Assembly: GCF_017357825.1 (NCBI RefSeq) | Contig: NZ_CP046072.1 | Coordinates: 124,001-188,000, forward strand | Length of the DNA: 64,000 nucleotides | Reading direction: 5' to 3' | Source of the DNA: Sulfurimonas aquatica | Lineage (GTDB): Bacteria; Campylobacterota; Campylobacteria; Campylobacterales; Sulfurimonadaceae | In this document: piece after piece, positions 25,925 through 33,562 of the stretch | Position numbering within the stretch: position 1 is the first letter of the stretch | How the letters are laid out: each line of letters begins with the position of its first letter | Program-made: the position numbers and the translations under genes | The notes under the pieces: generated by a model | What the model was told of the DNA's origin: nothing | The model's input: the letters and a program-made list of their open reading frames with translations, nothing else | The model's database searches: none

Positions 25925-26999
25925 ATATTGCTCCAAGTTGTGAATCTTTTTTTGACCCTGTAACTGAGCTAAGCTCAACTACTTCATTATTTATGCGTTT
26001 ATATGCAAGCCAAGCAAACGCCATCGCTTCAAGAGCGTCGCTGCTAACGCCAAACTCTTCACTACGATTTATTTCACAAGAGCAAAGCTCACTTAGCCTT
26101 TTGACTAAAAAGCCATTTCTCGTGCCACCACCACAGAGGATAAGCTTTGTGGCGTCTGTTTTATTGAGATCGTTTGCCACTGTTTTAGCGGTGAGCTCAA
26201 GAAGCGTTCTCATGATGTCTCTATCTTTGTAAGCATTAAAAATAGGCAGAAACTTTGCAAACCAGCTCTCATTAAAATACTCACGACCCGTACTTTTTGG
26301 AGGCTCTTTTTTAAAGTACTCATCATTTAACATATCTTCTAAAAGTTCAGAAATAACTTTTCCACCCTGTGCGAACTCACCATTTTTATCATAACTCTTC
26401 TCTTGCGTTTTACTCATCCACATATCGAGCAGAACATTTCCACAACCAGTATCCCAACCTCTAAGAGTACTCCCAAGTAGCGTTATGTTAGCCATGCCGC
26501 CAATATTTAGAACTGCTATATTACCCTCGAGTTTTTCAAACAAAAACTTATGAAACGCGGGAGCAAAAGGAGCGCCTTCTCCGCCATTTGCTATGTCCAT
26601 CCTTCTAAAGTCGGCAACGGTTTTTATACCTGTTTTTGCCACAACTCTGTTGGCATCTCCAAGTTGCATGGAAAAAGGGTGTTTAGAGTGAGGTTCATGC
26701 CATAGTGTTTGACCATGTAGCCCAATGGCGTTTATATCTTTGGTGTTTAACTTTTGAGAGCGCAAAAACTGTGAGAGCGTCTCAGAGTAGAGTTCTCCAA
26801 GTTTAGCGTCAAGAGTGCCAAGCTCTTTGAGTGTTACAACACCGTTGATGATGGAGAGCACCTCTTCTTTAAGAGTTTTTGGAAATGGGTACTCTTCAAA
26901 CGCGAGGAGTTTACAACTGCTTTTGTCTATATCACACAGAGCGATATCAACTCCGTCAAGACTAGTCCCCGACATAACGCCAATATATAAGTTACTCAT
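25917..26999 (-). CDS. anmK: Anhydro-N-acetylmuramic acid kinase
   Basis: 360 residues, the usual AnmK length. It has GVMSGTSLDGVD at the N-terminus, TVADFRRMDIANGGEGAP, VLNIGGMANIT and GWDTGCGNVLLD, all hallmark motifs of the family. AnmK opens the 1,6-anhydro ring while phosphorylating, giving MurNAc-6-phosphate. It lies between an SSS-family symporter (8-base overlap) and amgK. A MurNAc-6-phosphate phosphatase (MupP) or etherase (MurQ) would be needed next; neither is in this window. Confidence 0.95.
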   Translation of the reverse strand: MSNLYIGVMSGTSLDGVDIALCDIDKSSCKLLAFEEYPFPKTLKEEVLSIINGVVTLKELGTLDAKLGELYSETLSQFLRSQKLNTKDINAIGLHGQTLWHEPHSKHPFSMQLGDANRVVAKTGIKTVADFRRMDIANGGEGAPFAPAFHKFLFEKLEGNIAVLNIGGMANITLLGSTLRGWDTGCGNVLLDMWMSKTQEKSYDKNGEFAQGGKVISELLEDMLNDEYFKKEPPKSTGREYFNESWFAKFLPIFNAYKDRDIMRTLLELTAKTVANDLNKTDATKLILCGGGTRNGFLVKRLSELCSCEINRSEEFGVSSDALEAMAFAWLAYKRINNEVVELSSVTGSKKDSQLGAIYG

Positions 27000-28464
27000 T
27001 GTTTCCCCCTAACTGCATTATAAAAAACGAAACTAAAGTCCCAATGACTATCTGCCAAGAAAAGCCCATAGTGATGCCAAAAGCATAAGGCTGTAGAGCT
27101 AAAACAGTTAAAAAGCCTCCAACAAGCGCAAATGGAACTGTTTTTTTATTTCCGCGTTTGGTAAAGATGGCTGAGAAGAAAACTCCAAGAAGTCCAGTAT
27201 ACGCAAACGCCATAACGCCAAGCGCGAAACCTATGAGAGAGAGTTCTGAGTACCTCTGCCAGAAGTAGCTCACTATCGCCATAAGTGAAAGTATAAACGC
27301 GAAGAAAAGAACGGCGTTTCTTGAGGCTTTTACAAAATGCTCTTCATCTATTTTGTTGTCGCGTTGGAGTTTCCATGGTTTATACAAATCTTCTATAGCC
27401 ACGGATGCCATAGCCCCCAGCACTGAGTTGGTACTTGAGAGTGCCGCTGCAATAGCTCCCACAGTTACAAAACCACGAACACCTTCTGGCATCTCGTTTA
27501 AAATGTAGTACATAAAGATAGTGATTTTCTCACCCTCAAAGTTTTGACTCACGTCTGCATTTTGATAGTAGAGAAAAAGAAGCGCACCAATAGTTAAAAA
27601 AAGTAGCACTATGGGGATAGTTATGAGAATGGAGAGGATGAGTGACTTAGAAGCTTCATCTTTGTTCTTGCAAGAGAGAACTCTTTGCGTCATGTCTTGG
27701 TCGAGTCCAAACGCCGCTATGTTTAGAAGTAGCCATCCTGTAAGAAGACCGATAAGTGAGAACTTTCCATCGAGCGAAGTATCTATGAGAGTGAGTTTGT
27801 CACTATCTTTAAGTGCTTGTAAAATATCAATGCCATCAAGGGAACTATATAAAAAGTAGACAACTACGACTCCCGCGCTCACATAAGTTATAGCTTGGAT
27901 GACGTCGCTAAGTATGACGGAGCGAACTCCTCCAAAGTAGGTATATAAAAGCGCTCCAAAAACTAAAATGAGGATAGAGATAAACATATGAAGAAAACTA
28001 ATATCTAAAAAAAGTATCATGGAAATGGCAAGCCCGCCTATGTAGAGTCTAGCACCACTGGCCATAATCCGACCAACCAAAAACATAATGCCAGCTTGTT
28101 TTTTAGCGCTTTCTCCGTAGCGTTTATCTAAGAGTTCATAAACCGTTATGGCATTGATCTCATAAAACTTTGGAACGAAATACTTTGCGATGAAGATTAC
28201 GGCGAGAAGGGCTGAGAAGTAAAAACCGATGAAAGTAAAGTTGTTTGAGTAGGAAAACTCAGGGGCTCCTAAAAAAGTTGCCGCTGATTGAGATGTGGCA
28301 ACTATGGAGAGTGCCACGGCAAACATTGGCATAGAGTTTGAACTTACGAAATAGTCTCTTGAAGAGCTGATTTTAACTCGTGAGAAGAGATAAGAACTCA
28401 GAGCTAAAACTAAAAAGTAGGCTAAAAATATAGCCCAATCTAAAGAGGTAAAACTGCTATTCAT
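26992..28464 (-). CDS. Sodium:solute symporter (SSS family), probable amino-sugar importer
   Basis: A 490-residue polytopic membrane protein with about 13 predicted helices and the SSS pattern near the N-terminus (VATSQSAATFLGAPEFSYS) and in the middle (GALLYTYFGGVRSVILSDVIQ). The family moves sugars, amino acids or other solutes with Na+. Here it is wedged between the secreted NagZ-amidase gene and anmK with 8-base overlaps on both sides, so a substrate made by the former and used by the latter, anhydro-MurNAc or a related sugar, is the natural guess. The family is secure; the substrate is inference. Confidence 0.85.
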   Translation of the reverse strand: MNSSFTSLDWAIFLAYFLVLALSSYLFSRVKISSSRDYFVSSNSMPMFAVALSIVATSQSAATFLGAPEFSYSNNFTFIGFYFSALLAVIFIAKYFVPKFYEINAITVYELLDKRYGESAKKQAGIMFLVGRIMASGARLYIGGLAISMILFLDISFLHMFISILILVFGALLYTYFGGVRSVILSDVIQAITYVSAGVVVVYFLYSSLDGIDILQALKDSDKLTLIDTSLDGKFSLIGLLTGWLLLNIAAFGLDQDMTQRVLSCKNKDEASKSLILSILITIPIVLLFLTIGALLFLYYQNADVSQNFEGEKITIFMYYILNEMPEGVRGFVTVGAIAAALSSTNSVLGAMASVAIEDLYKPWKLQRDNKIDEEHFVKASRNAVLFFAFILSLMAIVSYFWQRYSELSLIGFALGVMAFAYTGLLGVFFSAIFTKRGNKKTVPFALVGGFLTVLALQPYAFGITMGFSWQIVIGTLVSFFIMQLGGNNE

Positions 28465-30115
28465 TTATACCGGCTCGAACTTCACTCATAAACCTCTCTC
28501 CAGGATCAACTTTCTCGGTTCTGTATCCAGCATCTTTTTCAAGCCAAAGAGGCGTATCTTCTAGATTTCTGTACTCATGATGCCCTATGAGTTTTCGTAT
28601 GCTTGGATATTTTTGAGTGAGGTATTTCACAAGCTTGATATTTGCGTTTACTTGTGCTGGTGTGAGGTCGTCTTTCTCATTACCTTCTCCTCCAACATTT
28701 TCAACTCCTATGCTCGAGTAGTTAAGTCCGATGACATGACGAGCCATCCAGTTCTCAGGCATAAGTTGGTAGATACTCCCATCACGGTCTACTAAAAAGT
28801 GTGCCGAGACATTAAGTGCAGATGCCTTTGCTATGTCTGCTCTATCACTGTAGAGTAGTTCAGCGTTTAGTCTCTTAAATGACGCCTCAAAGTCCATCAC
28901 GGCAGTCCAGTGAAGAACGATAGTGATGGGCTTAATCGTAATATCATTAATAATAAGCCCATAGTGCTCTTTAACGTACTCTTTTGTAAGAGTCTCGCGT
29001 TTATCGCTAAAGAGTATTGGTTTTTGTATGATGGAGTATTTCGTGTGAAGGTTTTCTATCCTTCTGTTTGCTTCTTTGATTCTCTCTAAAGAGATAACAC
29101 CACTTTTTACTTGCTGATATACAGTTTCAATAATCTCTTTAACACTAACCCCTGCTAGTTGGTTTCCAAAAAGGAGTATATCAACGCCTGCGTTTATAGC
29201 TAAAGTTATAGCCTCTTTTGTAGAGTAATGTTTTGAGATAGCCTTCATTTGCATATCATCACTGATGACTACGCCACGGTATCCCATTTTGTCCCTGAGT
29301 ATATCTGTGTTTACTCTGTATGAGAGAGTGGCAGGATACTTTTTGTCTAAAAACTCGTTAAAAACATGCGCTGTCATTATCATATCTACTTCATTTTCAT
29401 CTATAAGCTTTTGATAAGGTTCTAGCTCTTTTGGGCTCCAAGTTCTGGAGATATTTACAAAGCCTTGATGAGAATCTCCAACAGAGGAACCGTGACCGGG
29501 AAAGTGCTTAAGAACTGAGATGACATTATGACTTCTTTGCTCTTGCAGCATTATCTTTGCAAACTTTACAACTTTTGAACTCTCTTTTGAGTAAGAGCGT
29601 TGGAGTCCAACTATTACTTTGTTTTTAGGATTTATCGCTAAGTCTACCACTGGTGCAAAGTTAGTATTTATCCCATTTTGTTTGAGCATATTTGATTGAA
29701 CTCTATATGTATGTCTTGCATCCTCTTCACTCATCCGTGAAACACTCATAGCCGATGGAGTCTCTTTAAAACCATACTTAGGCTTGAGTCGTGCCACTTT
29801 TCCACCCTCTTGATCAACACTGATGAGAAGTGGTTTATTGCTTAGCATATTAAGCTTTTTAGTGAGACGATGGAGCTGTTCATGACTTTGAATGTTTTTA
29901 GTTCTATTTCTATCATTAAAAAAGCTATCAAAAAGGATAACCCCACCTAAATCGTACTTCTGTATATCTTTTACTATTTGGGAGTTTTCATCTATCTCTG
30001 AGTCGTTAAAGCCAACTACAAGCATCCGGCCTATCATCTTTTTAAGAGTAGTTTCATCTATCTCGTTAGCGTTTAGAGCTGTTAGTAAAAGTAAAAAAAG
30101 TAAAAATATTCTCAA
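28457..30115 (-). CDS. Secreted fusion of beta-N-acetylglucosaminidase (NagZ, GH3) and N-acetylmuramyl-L-alanine amidase
   Basis: 552 residues starting at TTG 30115 with GAGGAA upstream. A signal peptide (1-15, ending TALNA) precedes a GH3 NagZ domain (about 20-360) with KHFPGHG (203-209), the Asp-His dyad D214/H216 and nucleophile Asp286 in ISDDMQM. A zinc amidase_2 domain (AmpD/AmiD type, about 393-545) follows with H402 (LHWTA), Glu472, H512 (IGHHEY) and Asp537 (VDPG) as likely ligands and catalyst. The protein should remove both GlcNAc and the peptide from muropeptides in the periplasm. E. coli NagZ and AmpD are separate and cytoplasmic. The stop overlaps the symporter start by 8 bases. 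Confidence 0.9.
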   Translation of the reverse strand: MRIFLLFLLLLTALNANEIDETTLKKMIGRMLVVGFNDSEIDENSQIVKDIQKYDLGGVILFDSFFNDRNRTKNIQSHEQLHRLTKKLNMLSNKPLLISVDQEGGKVARLKPKYGFKETPSAMSVSRMSEEDARHTYRVQSNMLKQNGINTNFAPVVDLAINPKNKVIVGLQRSYSKESSKVVKFAKIMLQEQRSHNVISVLKHFPGHGSSVGDSHQGFVNISRTWSPKELEPYQKLIDENEVDMIMTAHVFNEFLDKKYPATLSYRVNTDILRDKMGYRGVVISDDMQMKAISKHYSTKEAITLAINAGVDILLFGNQLAGVSVKEIIETVYQQVKSGVISLERIKEANRRIENLHTKYSIIQKPILFSDKRETLTKEYVKEHYGLIINDITIKPITIVLHWTAVMDFEASFKRLNAELLYSDRADIAKASALNVSAHFLVDRDGSIYQLMPENWMARHVIGLNYSSIGVENVGGEGNEKDDLTPAQVNANIKLVKYLTQKYPSIRKLIGHHEYRNLEDTPLWLEKDAGYRTEKVDPGERFMSEVRAGINE

Positions 30116-30118
30116 AAA

Positions 30119-30664
30119 TTATTCCTCAGTAAAAAGTATTCCGTTTATAACATCAATTTGATTAAAAATAAGTGCTTTTGTATCTTCTTTTGTGATACTT
30201 TCTGGTTCAAAATGGTCACTAACTATTTTTATAATATGAAAATTTTTAATGGCAGGAGAGTGTATAACGCTATCATAAAAGCCAAAGGACTCCATGTCGA
30301 CTATATCATACTTCGTATCACTTGCTTCTTCATCCAAGCAGACTATAGATCTCTTCTTATTATTAAATATATAAGAGGAGTTATCATAGGTAACTCTTCC
30401 TATTTGTATAAGGGTGCCTATTTCATATTTATCTGTCGCTCCGCAGATGCCAACATTTATATATATGTCATCATCAGTAATATCATACTGATTTATCAAA
30501 GACTGAGTTGCAAGTCGGGAGTTTGTTACTCCTATGCCACTTACTATAAGTCGGATTTGTTCATTTTCAAAAAGGGAAAAAGAGTTGAGTTTAGACTTTT
30601 TTAGCTTATATCTATCTACATATGCTTGAGCCTCAGATTTTAGCGCTATTACAAAATATAACAA
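30119..30664 (-). CDS. Nucleoside phosphorylase superfamily protein (short MTA/SAH nucleosidase-like)
   Basis: 181 residues from a TTG start at 30664 with AAAGGG upstream. The N-terminal VIALKSEAQAY, the segment VSGIGVTNSRLATQSL and the C-terminal IVDMESFGFYDSV (the MES-GF ribose site) followed by KIVSDH belong to the Pfs/PNP fold. At 181 residues it is shorter than Pfs (about 230). It leads the salvage cluster, with only 3 bases to the NagZ-amidase gene. Its substrate is unknown; adenine-nucleoside hydrolysis is the default guess. Confidence 0.7.
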   Translation of the reverse strand: MLYFVIALKSEAQAYVDRYKLKKSKLNSFSLFENEQIRLIVSGIGVTNSRLATQSLINQYDITDDDIYINVGICGATDKYEIGTLIQIGRVTYDNSSYIFNNKKRSIVCLDEEASDTKYDIVDMESFGFYDSVIHSPAIKNFHIIKIVSDHFEPESITKEDTKALIFNQIDVINGILFTEE

Positions 30665-30725
30665 TTATTTTCCCTTTAAAGAATATTTCGTTATTATAAT
30701 GAAAAATAATAAAGGAATTAAATAG

Positions 30726-31064
30726 ATGCCTATAACAAATCCAAATTATGATAAGTTAGATTATGAAAAGATGGCAGAAACTATTGGACTCAAAGCTAAG
30801 CACATTCCTGTATTGATGGGTAGCTTTCTTGAAGAGTCAGCTAAAATTCTTGCACGATTAGAGAGTGCTGTAGAGCCTTTAGACTTCGAGTCACTAAAGT
30901 TAGAGTCTCACTCAATGAAGGGGAGTGCCGGTAATTTACTTTTCAAAGAAATCTATGAAATGGCAAAAGAGATTGAGATAGCTGCAGAAGAAAGTGATGC
31001 TTCATTTCCTTATAAAGCATACCATGATGCTATAAAAGATGCCATTTCTACTATAAAACTATAA
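30726..31064 (+). CDS. Stand-alone HPt (histidine phosphotransfer) protein
   Basis: 112 residues, helical throughout, with the phosphorylatable His62 in LESHSMKGSAGNL. HPt proteins relay phosphate between hybrid kinases and response regulators. No kinase or regulator is adjacent, so its partners lie elsewhere. It is divergent from the salvage cluster across about 60 bases and precedes the SRP RNA gene. Confidence 0.87.
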   Translation: MPITNPNYDKLDYEKMAETIGLKAKHIPVLMGSFLEESAKILARLESAVEPLDFESLKLESHSMKGSAGNLLFKEIYEMAKEIEIAAEESDASFPYKAYHDAIKDAISTIKL

Positions 31065-31070
31065 TAATAT

Positions 31071-31099
31071 TTTACATTAAATAGATTTTTCGATATACT
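31071..31099 (+). promoter_or_regulatory. Sigma70-type promoter of the SRP RNA gene
   Basis: TTTACA (31071-31076), a 17-base spacer and TATACT (31094-31099) form an unusually good promoter for this AT-rich genome. It lies just after the HPt stop and 7 bases before the predicted RNA start. Confidence 0.65.
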
Positions 31100-31106
31100 T
31101 TCAATT

Positions 31107-31209
31107 CTCTTCTTTAGACCTGTGCAATGGTTGCTTGAGACAATGTGTCAGGGTAGGAATACAGCAGCACACCTTAAGTGATTATGTGCCGCAGGTATCT
31201 GGAGAAGAG
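31107..31209 (+). ncRNA. ffs: Signal recognition particle RNA (4.5S type)
   Basis: About 103 bases forming one long hairpin. CTCTTCT (31107-31113) pairs with AGAAGAG (31203-31209), and AGACCTG pairs with CAGG-TA-TCT inside it. The conserved loop region CTGTGCAATGGTTG and GTGTCAGGGTAGGAATACAG, followed by CAGCAC, corresponds to the SRP RNA domain IV that binds Ffh. T-rich sequence follows. The ends are judged from base pairing and may shift by a few bases. Confidence 0.88.
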
Positions 31210-31262
31210 TCTTTCTTTTAGAAAAACTTCAACATATAAATTTTAACTAATTTAAAAAATGT

Positions 31263-31337
31263 GCTCGATTAACTCAGTGGTAGAGTGTTTCCATGACATG
31301 GAAGTGGTCACTGGTTCAAATCCAGTATTGAGCACCA
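31263..31337 (+). tRNA. tRNA-Val (anticodon GAC)
   Basis: 75 bases with encoded CCA. Acceptor GCTCGAT pairs with ATTGAGC (one G-U), the D stem is ACTC/GAGT, the anticodon stem TTTCC/GGAAG encloses loop ATGACAT, so the anticodon is GAC (Val), and the T arm is ACTGG-TTCAAAT-CCAGT. The 31065-31411 stretch without a protein gene is accounted for by the SRP RNA, this tRNA and the following promoter. Confidence 0.93.
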
Positions 31338-31374
31338 TCATATTTTTTATTTCCAAAATGTAATCTTTTTTCAC

Positions 31375-31380
31375 TATAAT
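31375..31380 (+). promoter_or_regulatory. Putative -10 box of the type II secretion operon
   Basis: TATAAT, 32 bases before the gspG start codon at 31412 and downstream of the tRNA. A T-rich stretch lies before it, as is usual for Campylobacterota promoters, without a clear -35 hexamer. It could drive the whole 12-gene operon. Confidence 0.45.
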
Positions 31381-31411
31381 AATAAAATTAAATAATTCAA
31401 AGGCAAGATTA

Positions 31412-31825
31412 ATGCAAAAAAATGTGCAAAAAAGAAGTTTTAGAAAAGCTTTTTCACTTATAGAACTTATGATAGTTATCGTGATATTAGGGCTCTTAGC
31501 AGCTATGGTAATGCCGAGCTTAACAGGTAAAGGTGAAGGGGCTAAACGCGACTTGGTTTGCGTTCAGATGAAGAGCATTTACGATGGCGCTTTAGATATG
31601 TACAAGATTGATAATAGTATATACCCATCTACGGAAGAGGGACTAAAAGCGCTTACTGAGACGGATAAGTACTTCAAAGATGGAAAAATGCCAAAAGATT
31701 CATGGGGTCAAGAGTTCATTTACCTTAATAACGATGGATCTATTGAGTTGATCTCTTTAGCCGCTGATAAAAAAGAGGGTGGAAAAGACGAGTCAAAAGA
31801 TATAAAAATGAGTGAGTGTAAATAG
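31412..31825 (+). CDS. gspG: Type II secretion major pseudopilin GspG
   Basis: 137 residues. A short basic leader ends before FSLIELMIVIVILGLLAAMV, the type IV pilin-like membrane helix with Glu5. The rest fits GspG (STEEGLKALTE, KDSWGQEFIYLNNDGSIELIS, with the Trp-Gly motif and calcium loop region). It should polymerise into the pseudopilus that pushes substrates through the secretin. The cleavage site has Ala rather than Gly at -1. It is the first gene of the operon, and the next gene overlaps its end by 14 bases. Confidence 0.92.
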   Translation: MQKNVQKRSFRKAFSLIELMIVIVILGLLAAMVMPSLTGKGEGAKRDLVCVQMKSIYDGALDMYKIDNSIYPSTEEGLKALTETDKYFKDGKMPKDSWGQEFIYLNNDGSIELISLAADKKEGGKDESKDIKMSECK

Positions 31826-32351
31826 GCACTTGAAAAAAGCCTTCTCTCTCATAGAACTAATGATAGTCATCGTGATTATCGGAGTTGTATATACTTTAGC
31901 CATTACAAAACTCAAGAGCGTTTCTGAGCAGAAAATGTCTCCAAGTTTGTCAAACCTTAAAGAGTATCTTTTGAGTTACGTAAAAGACGACGTCTCTAAG
32001 GTTAGACTTTTATGTCTTGATGATTGCAGCGAGTGTCGCGTTTATGTAGATGATAAAAAAGTAGAAAGTTTGAAGAGTTTTTTTGATGAGAGCATAGAAG
32101 TTTATTATTATGACGCTCTTCAAGGCGCTACAGAGGTTAAACCGAGAGTTTTTTTTAACGAAGAAGACGTTCAAGAGAGCGTATGTTTCTCTTTTGACGT
32201 AGGTAAAAATTTAGTTGCGGATCAGCTTATAGTTGTGTATGAAGAAAAAGCCTATGACTACTCTAGTTATTTTCAAAAAACCATAGTCTATGATTCTATA
32301 GAGGAGTTAGTAAGTGCTAAAAGAGAATTTACATCGGAGATTATGCAGTGA
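31812..32351 (+). CDS. Type II secretion minor pseudopilin (GspH-like position)
   Basis: 179 residues beginning at GTG 31812 inside the end of gspG. The leader (MSVNRHLKKA) precedes FSLIELMIVIVIIGVVYTLA, a pilin-type helix with Glu5. The rest is not recognisable and is acidic, with two cysteine pairs (LLCLDDCSECRVY). Gene order suggests a GspH-type minor pseudopilin. A TTG at 31830 just before the leader lysines is an alternative start. Confidence 0.75.
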   Translation: MSVNRHLKKAFSLIELMIVIVIIGVVYTLAITKLKSVSEQKMSPSLSNLKEYLLSYVKDDVSKVRLLCLDDCSECRVYVDDKKVESLKSFFDESIEVYYYDALQGATEVKPRVFFNEEDVQESVCFSFDVGKNLVADQLIVVYEEKAYDYSSYFQKTIVYDSIEELVSAKREFTSEIMQ

Positions 32352-33562
32352 TATTTAAGTATAAGGGCATAAACGCCGAGGGTAAAAAAGTTAGTGACAG
32401 AATTGAGGCGCTATCACTCGAAGAAGCTAAGAGTAAACTAAAAGCTCAGAGCGTTATTTACCATACTTTAAACGAGGATGAACCTGCTTTTTATGAGAAG
32501 TTTGACTTTAGTTCTAAGTATAAGATTCCGCCTAAAGAACTCTCCTCACTCTCCCGTGAGTTATCCATGTACATTCGCTCGGGTATCTCCATAGTTTCTG
32601 CGCTAAAGATTGTGCAAACGCACTATGAGAAAAACAAAAAGATGAAACTGTTTCTCTCGACTGTAAGTACCCACCTTGATGAGGGACAAAACTTTTACGC
32701 CGCGTTAGACGCTCAAACGATAGTGGAGCTGCCAGCGTTTTTTAAAGAGTCCATCAAAGTAAGTGAGAGTGGCGGTATCTTAGATGAAGTTTTACTTGAG
32801 TTGTCGCGTTTTTTAAAAGAGCAAGATAGAATTCATAAGGAGATAAAGGGAGCGTTTGCCTACCCGTCTTTTATGATTATCATCTCATTGGTAATGATAG
32901 CGTTTATGCTTACTTTTGTAGTCCCACAGATTACTGGTATATTTGAAAACATGGACCAAGAACTTCCCGGTTCAACACAGTTTGTAATCGCCGCAGGTGA
33001 TTTTTTTAGCAATAACTTCCAGTTTGTTTTAGGAGCTATTTTTGCCTTTGTCGTTCTTTTTGTAACTTTGAGAAAAAAAGTGTACGCCTTCTCTTATGGC
33101 GTTGATAAACTGATGCTTACTCTACCTCTATTTGGGGAGATAGCGCTAAAAAGCGAACTCGCGCGTTTTTCTTACATCGCTTCGCTTCTTACGCGCTCAG
33201 GCGTTCCTTTTGTGCAAACTATAAATCTTAGTGCGAACATTTTGAATAACCTTGTTATAAAAGAGCTCTTTGTTAGGGCTAGTAAAAAGGTAGTTGAGGG
33301 AAAACTCCTCTCAAAAGCGCTCAATGAGTCCAAAACAAAAATAGATAACGCCTTTATCCAGTCTATAGCGCTTGGAGAAGAGACCTCACAACTTGAAAAT
33401 GTTTTAACAAACGTTTCAGAGCTTTATTTTGAAGAAAATCGCGAGAAAATATCTTTGCTACTTACTCTTTTAGAGCCTGCTCTTATGCTTTTTGTCGGTG
33501 GCAGTATTGGTTTTATCGTCTCGGCTATGCTCCTGCCAATCTTCTCTATGAGTATCAACTAG
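32348..33562 (+). CDS. gspF: Type II secretion inner membrane platform protein GspF
   Basis: 404 residues, the GspF/PilC length. It has two T2SSF cytoplasmic domains (about 60-185 and 265-385) and three membrane helices (about 172-195, 222-242 and 375-398). Motifs include ELSMYIRSGISIVSAL and FSYIASLLTRSGVPFVQT. It anchors the GspE ATPase and the pseudopilus base. The ATG overlaps the preceding stop (ATGA-type), and its own stop abuts gspK. Confidence 0.93.
   Translation: MIFKYKGINAEGKKVSDRIEALSLEEAKSKLKAQSVIYHTLNEDEPAFYEKFDFSSKYKIPPKELSSLSRELSMYIRSGISIVSALKIVQTHYEKNKKMKLFLSTVSTHLDEGQNFYAALDAQTIVELPAFFKESIKVSESGGILDEVLLELSRFLKEQDRIHKEIKGAFAYPSFMIIISLVMIAFMLTFVVPQITGIFENMDQELPGSTQFVIAAGDFFSNNFQFVLGAIFAFVVLFVTLRKKVYAFSYGVDKLMLTLPLFGEIALKSELARFSYIASLLTRSGVPFVQTINLSANILNNLVIKELFVRASKKVVEGKLLSKALNESKTKIDNAFIQSIALGEETSQLENVLTNVSELYFEENREKISLLLTLLEPALMLFVGGSIGFIVSAMLLPIFSMSIN

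Noticed and set aside
25925-25978. N-terminal extension of amgK from ATG 25978
   Set aside because: It would overlap anmK by 62 bases; ATG 25924 has GGAG at good spacing and the same 8-base overlap seen at the neighbouring junctions.
30158-30604. 148-codon plus-strand frame antisense to the nucleosidase-like gene
   Set aside because: Composition is atypical (many Ile, Tyr, Cys, Phe) and no family match; it is a mirror of the minus-strand gene.
31065-31411. Possible small protein gene in the gap before gspG
   Set aside because: The stretch is fully explained by the SRP RNA, tRNA-Val and a promoter.
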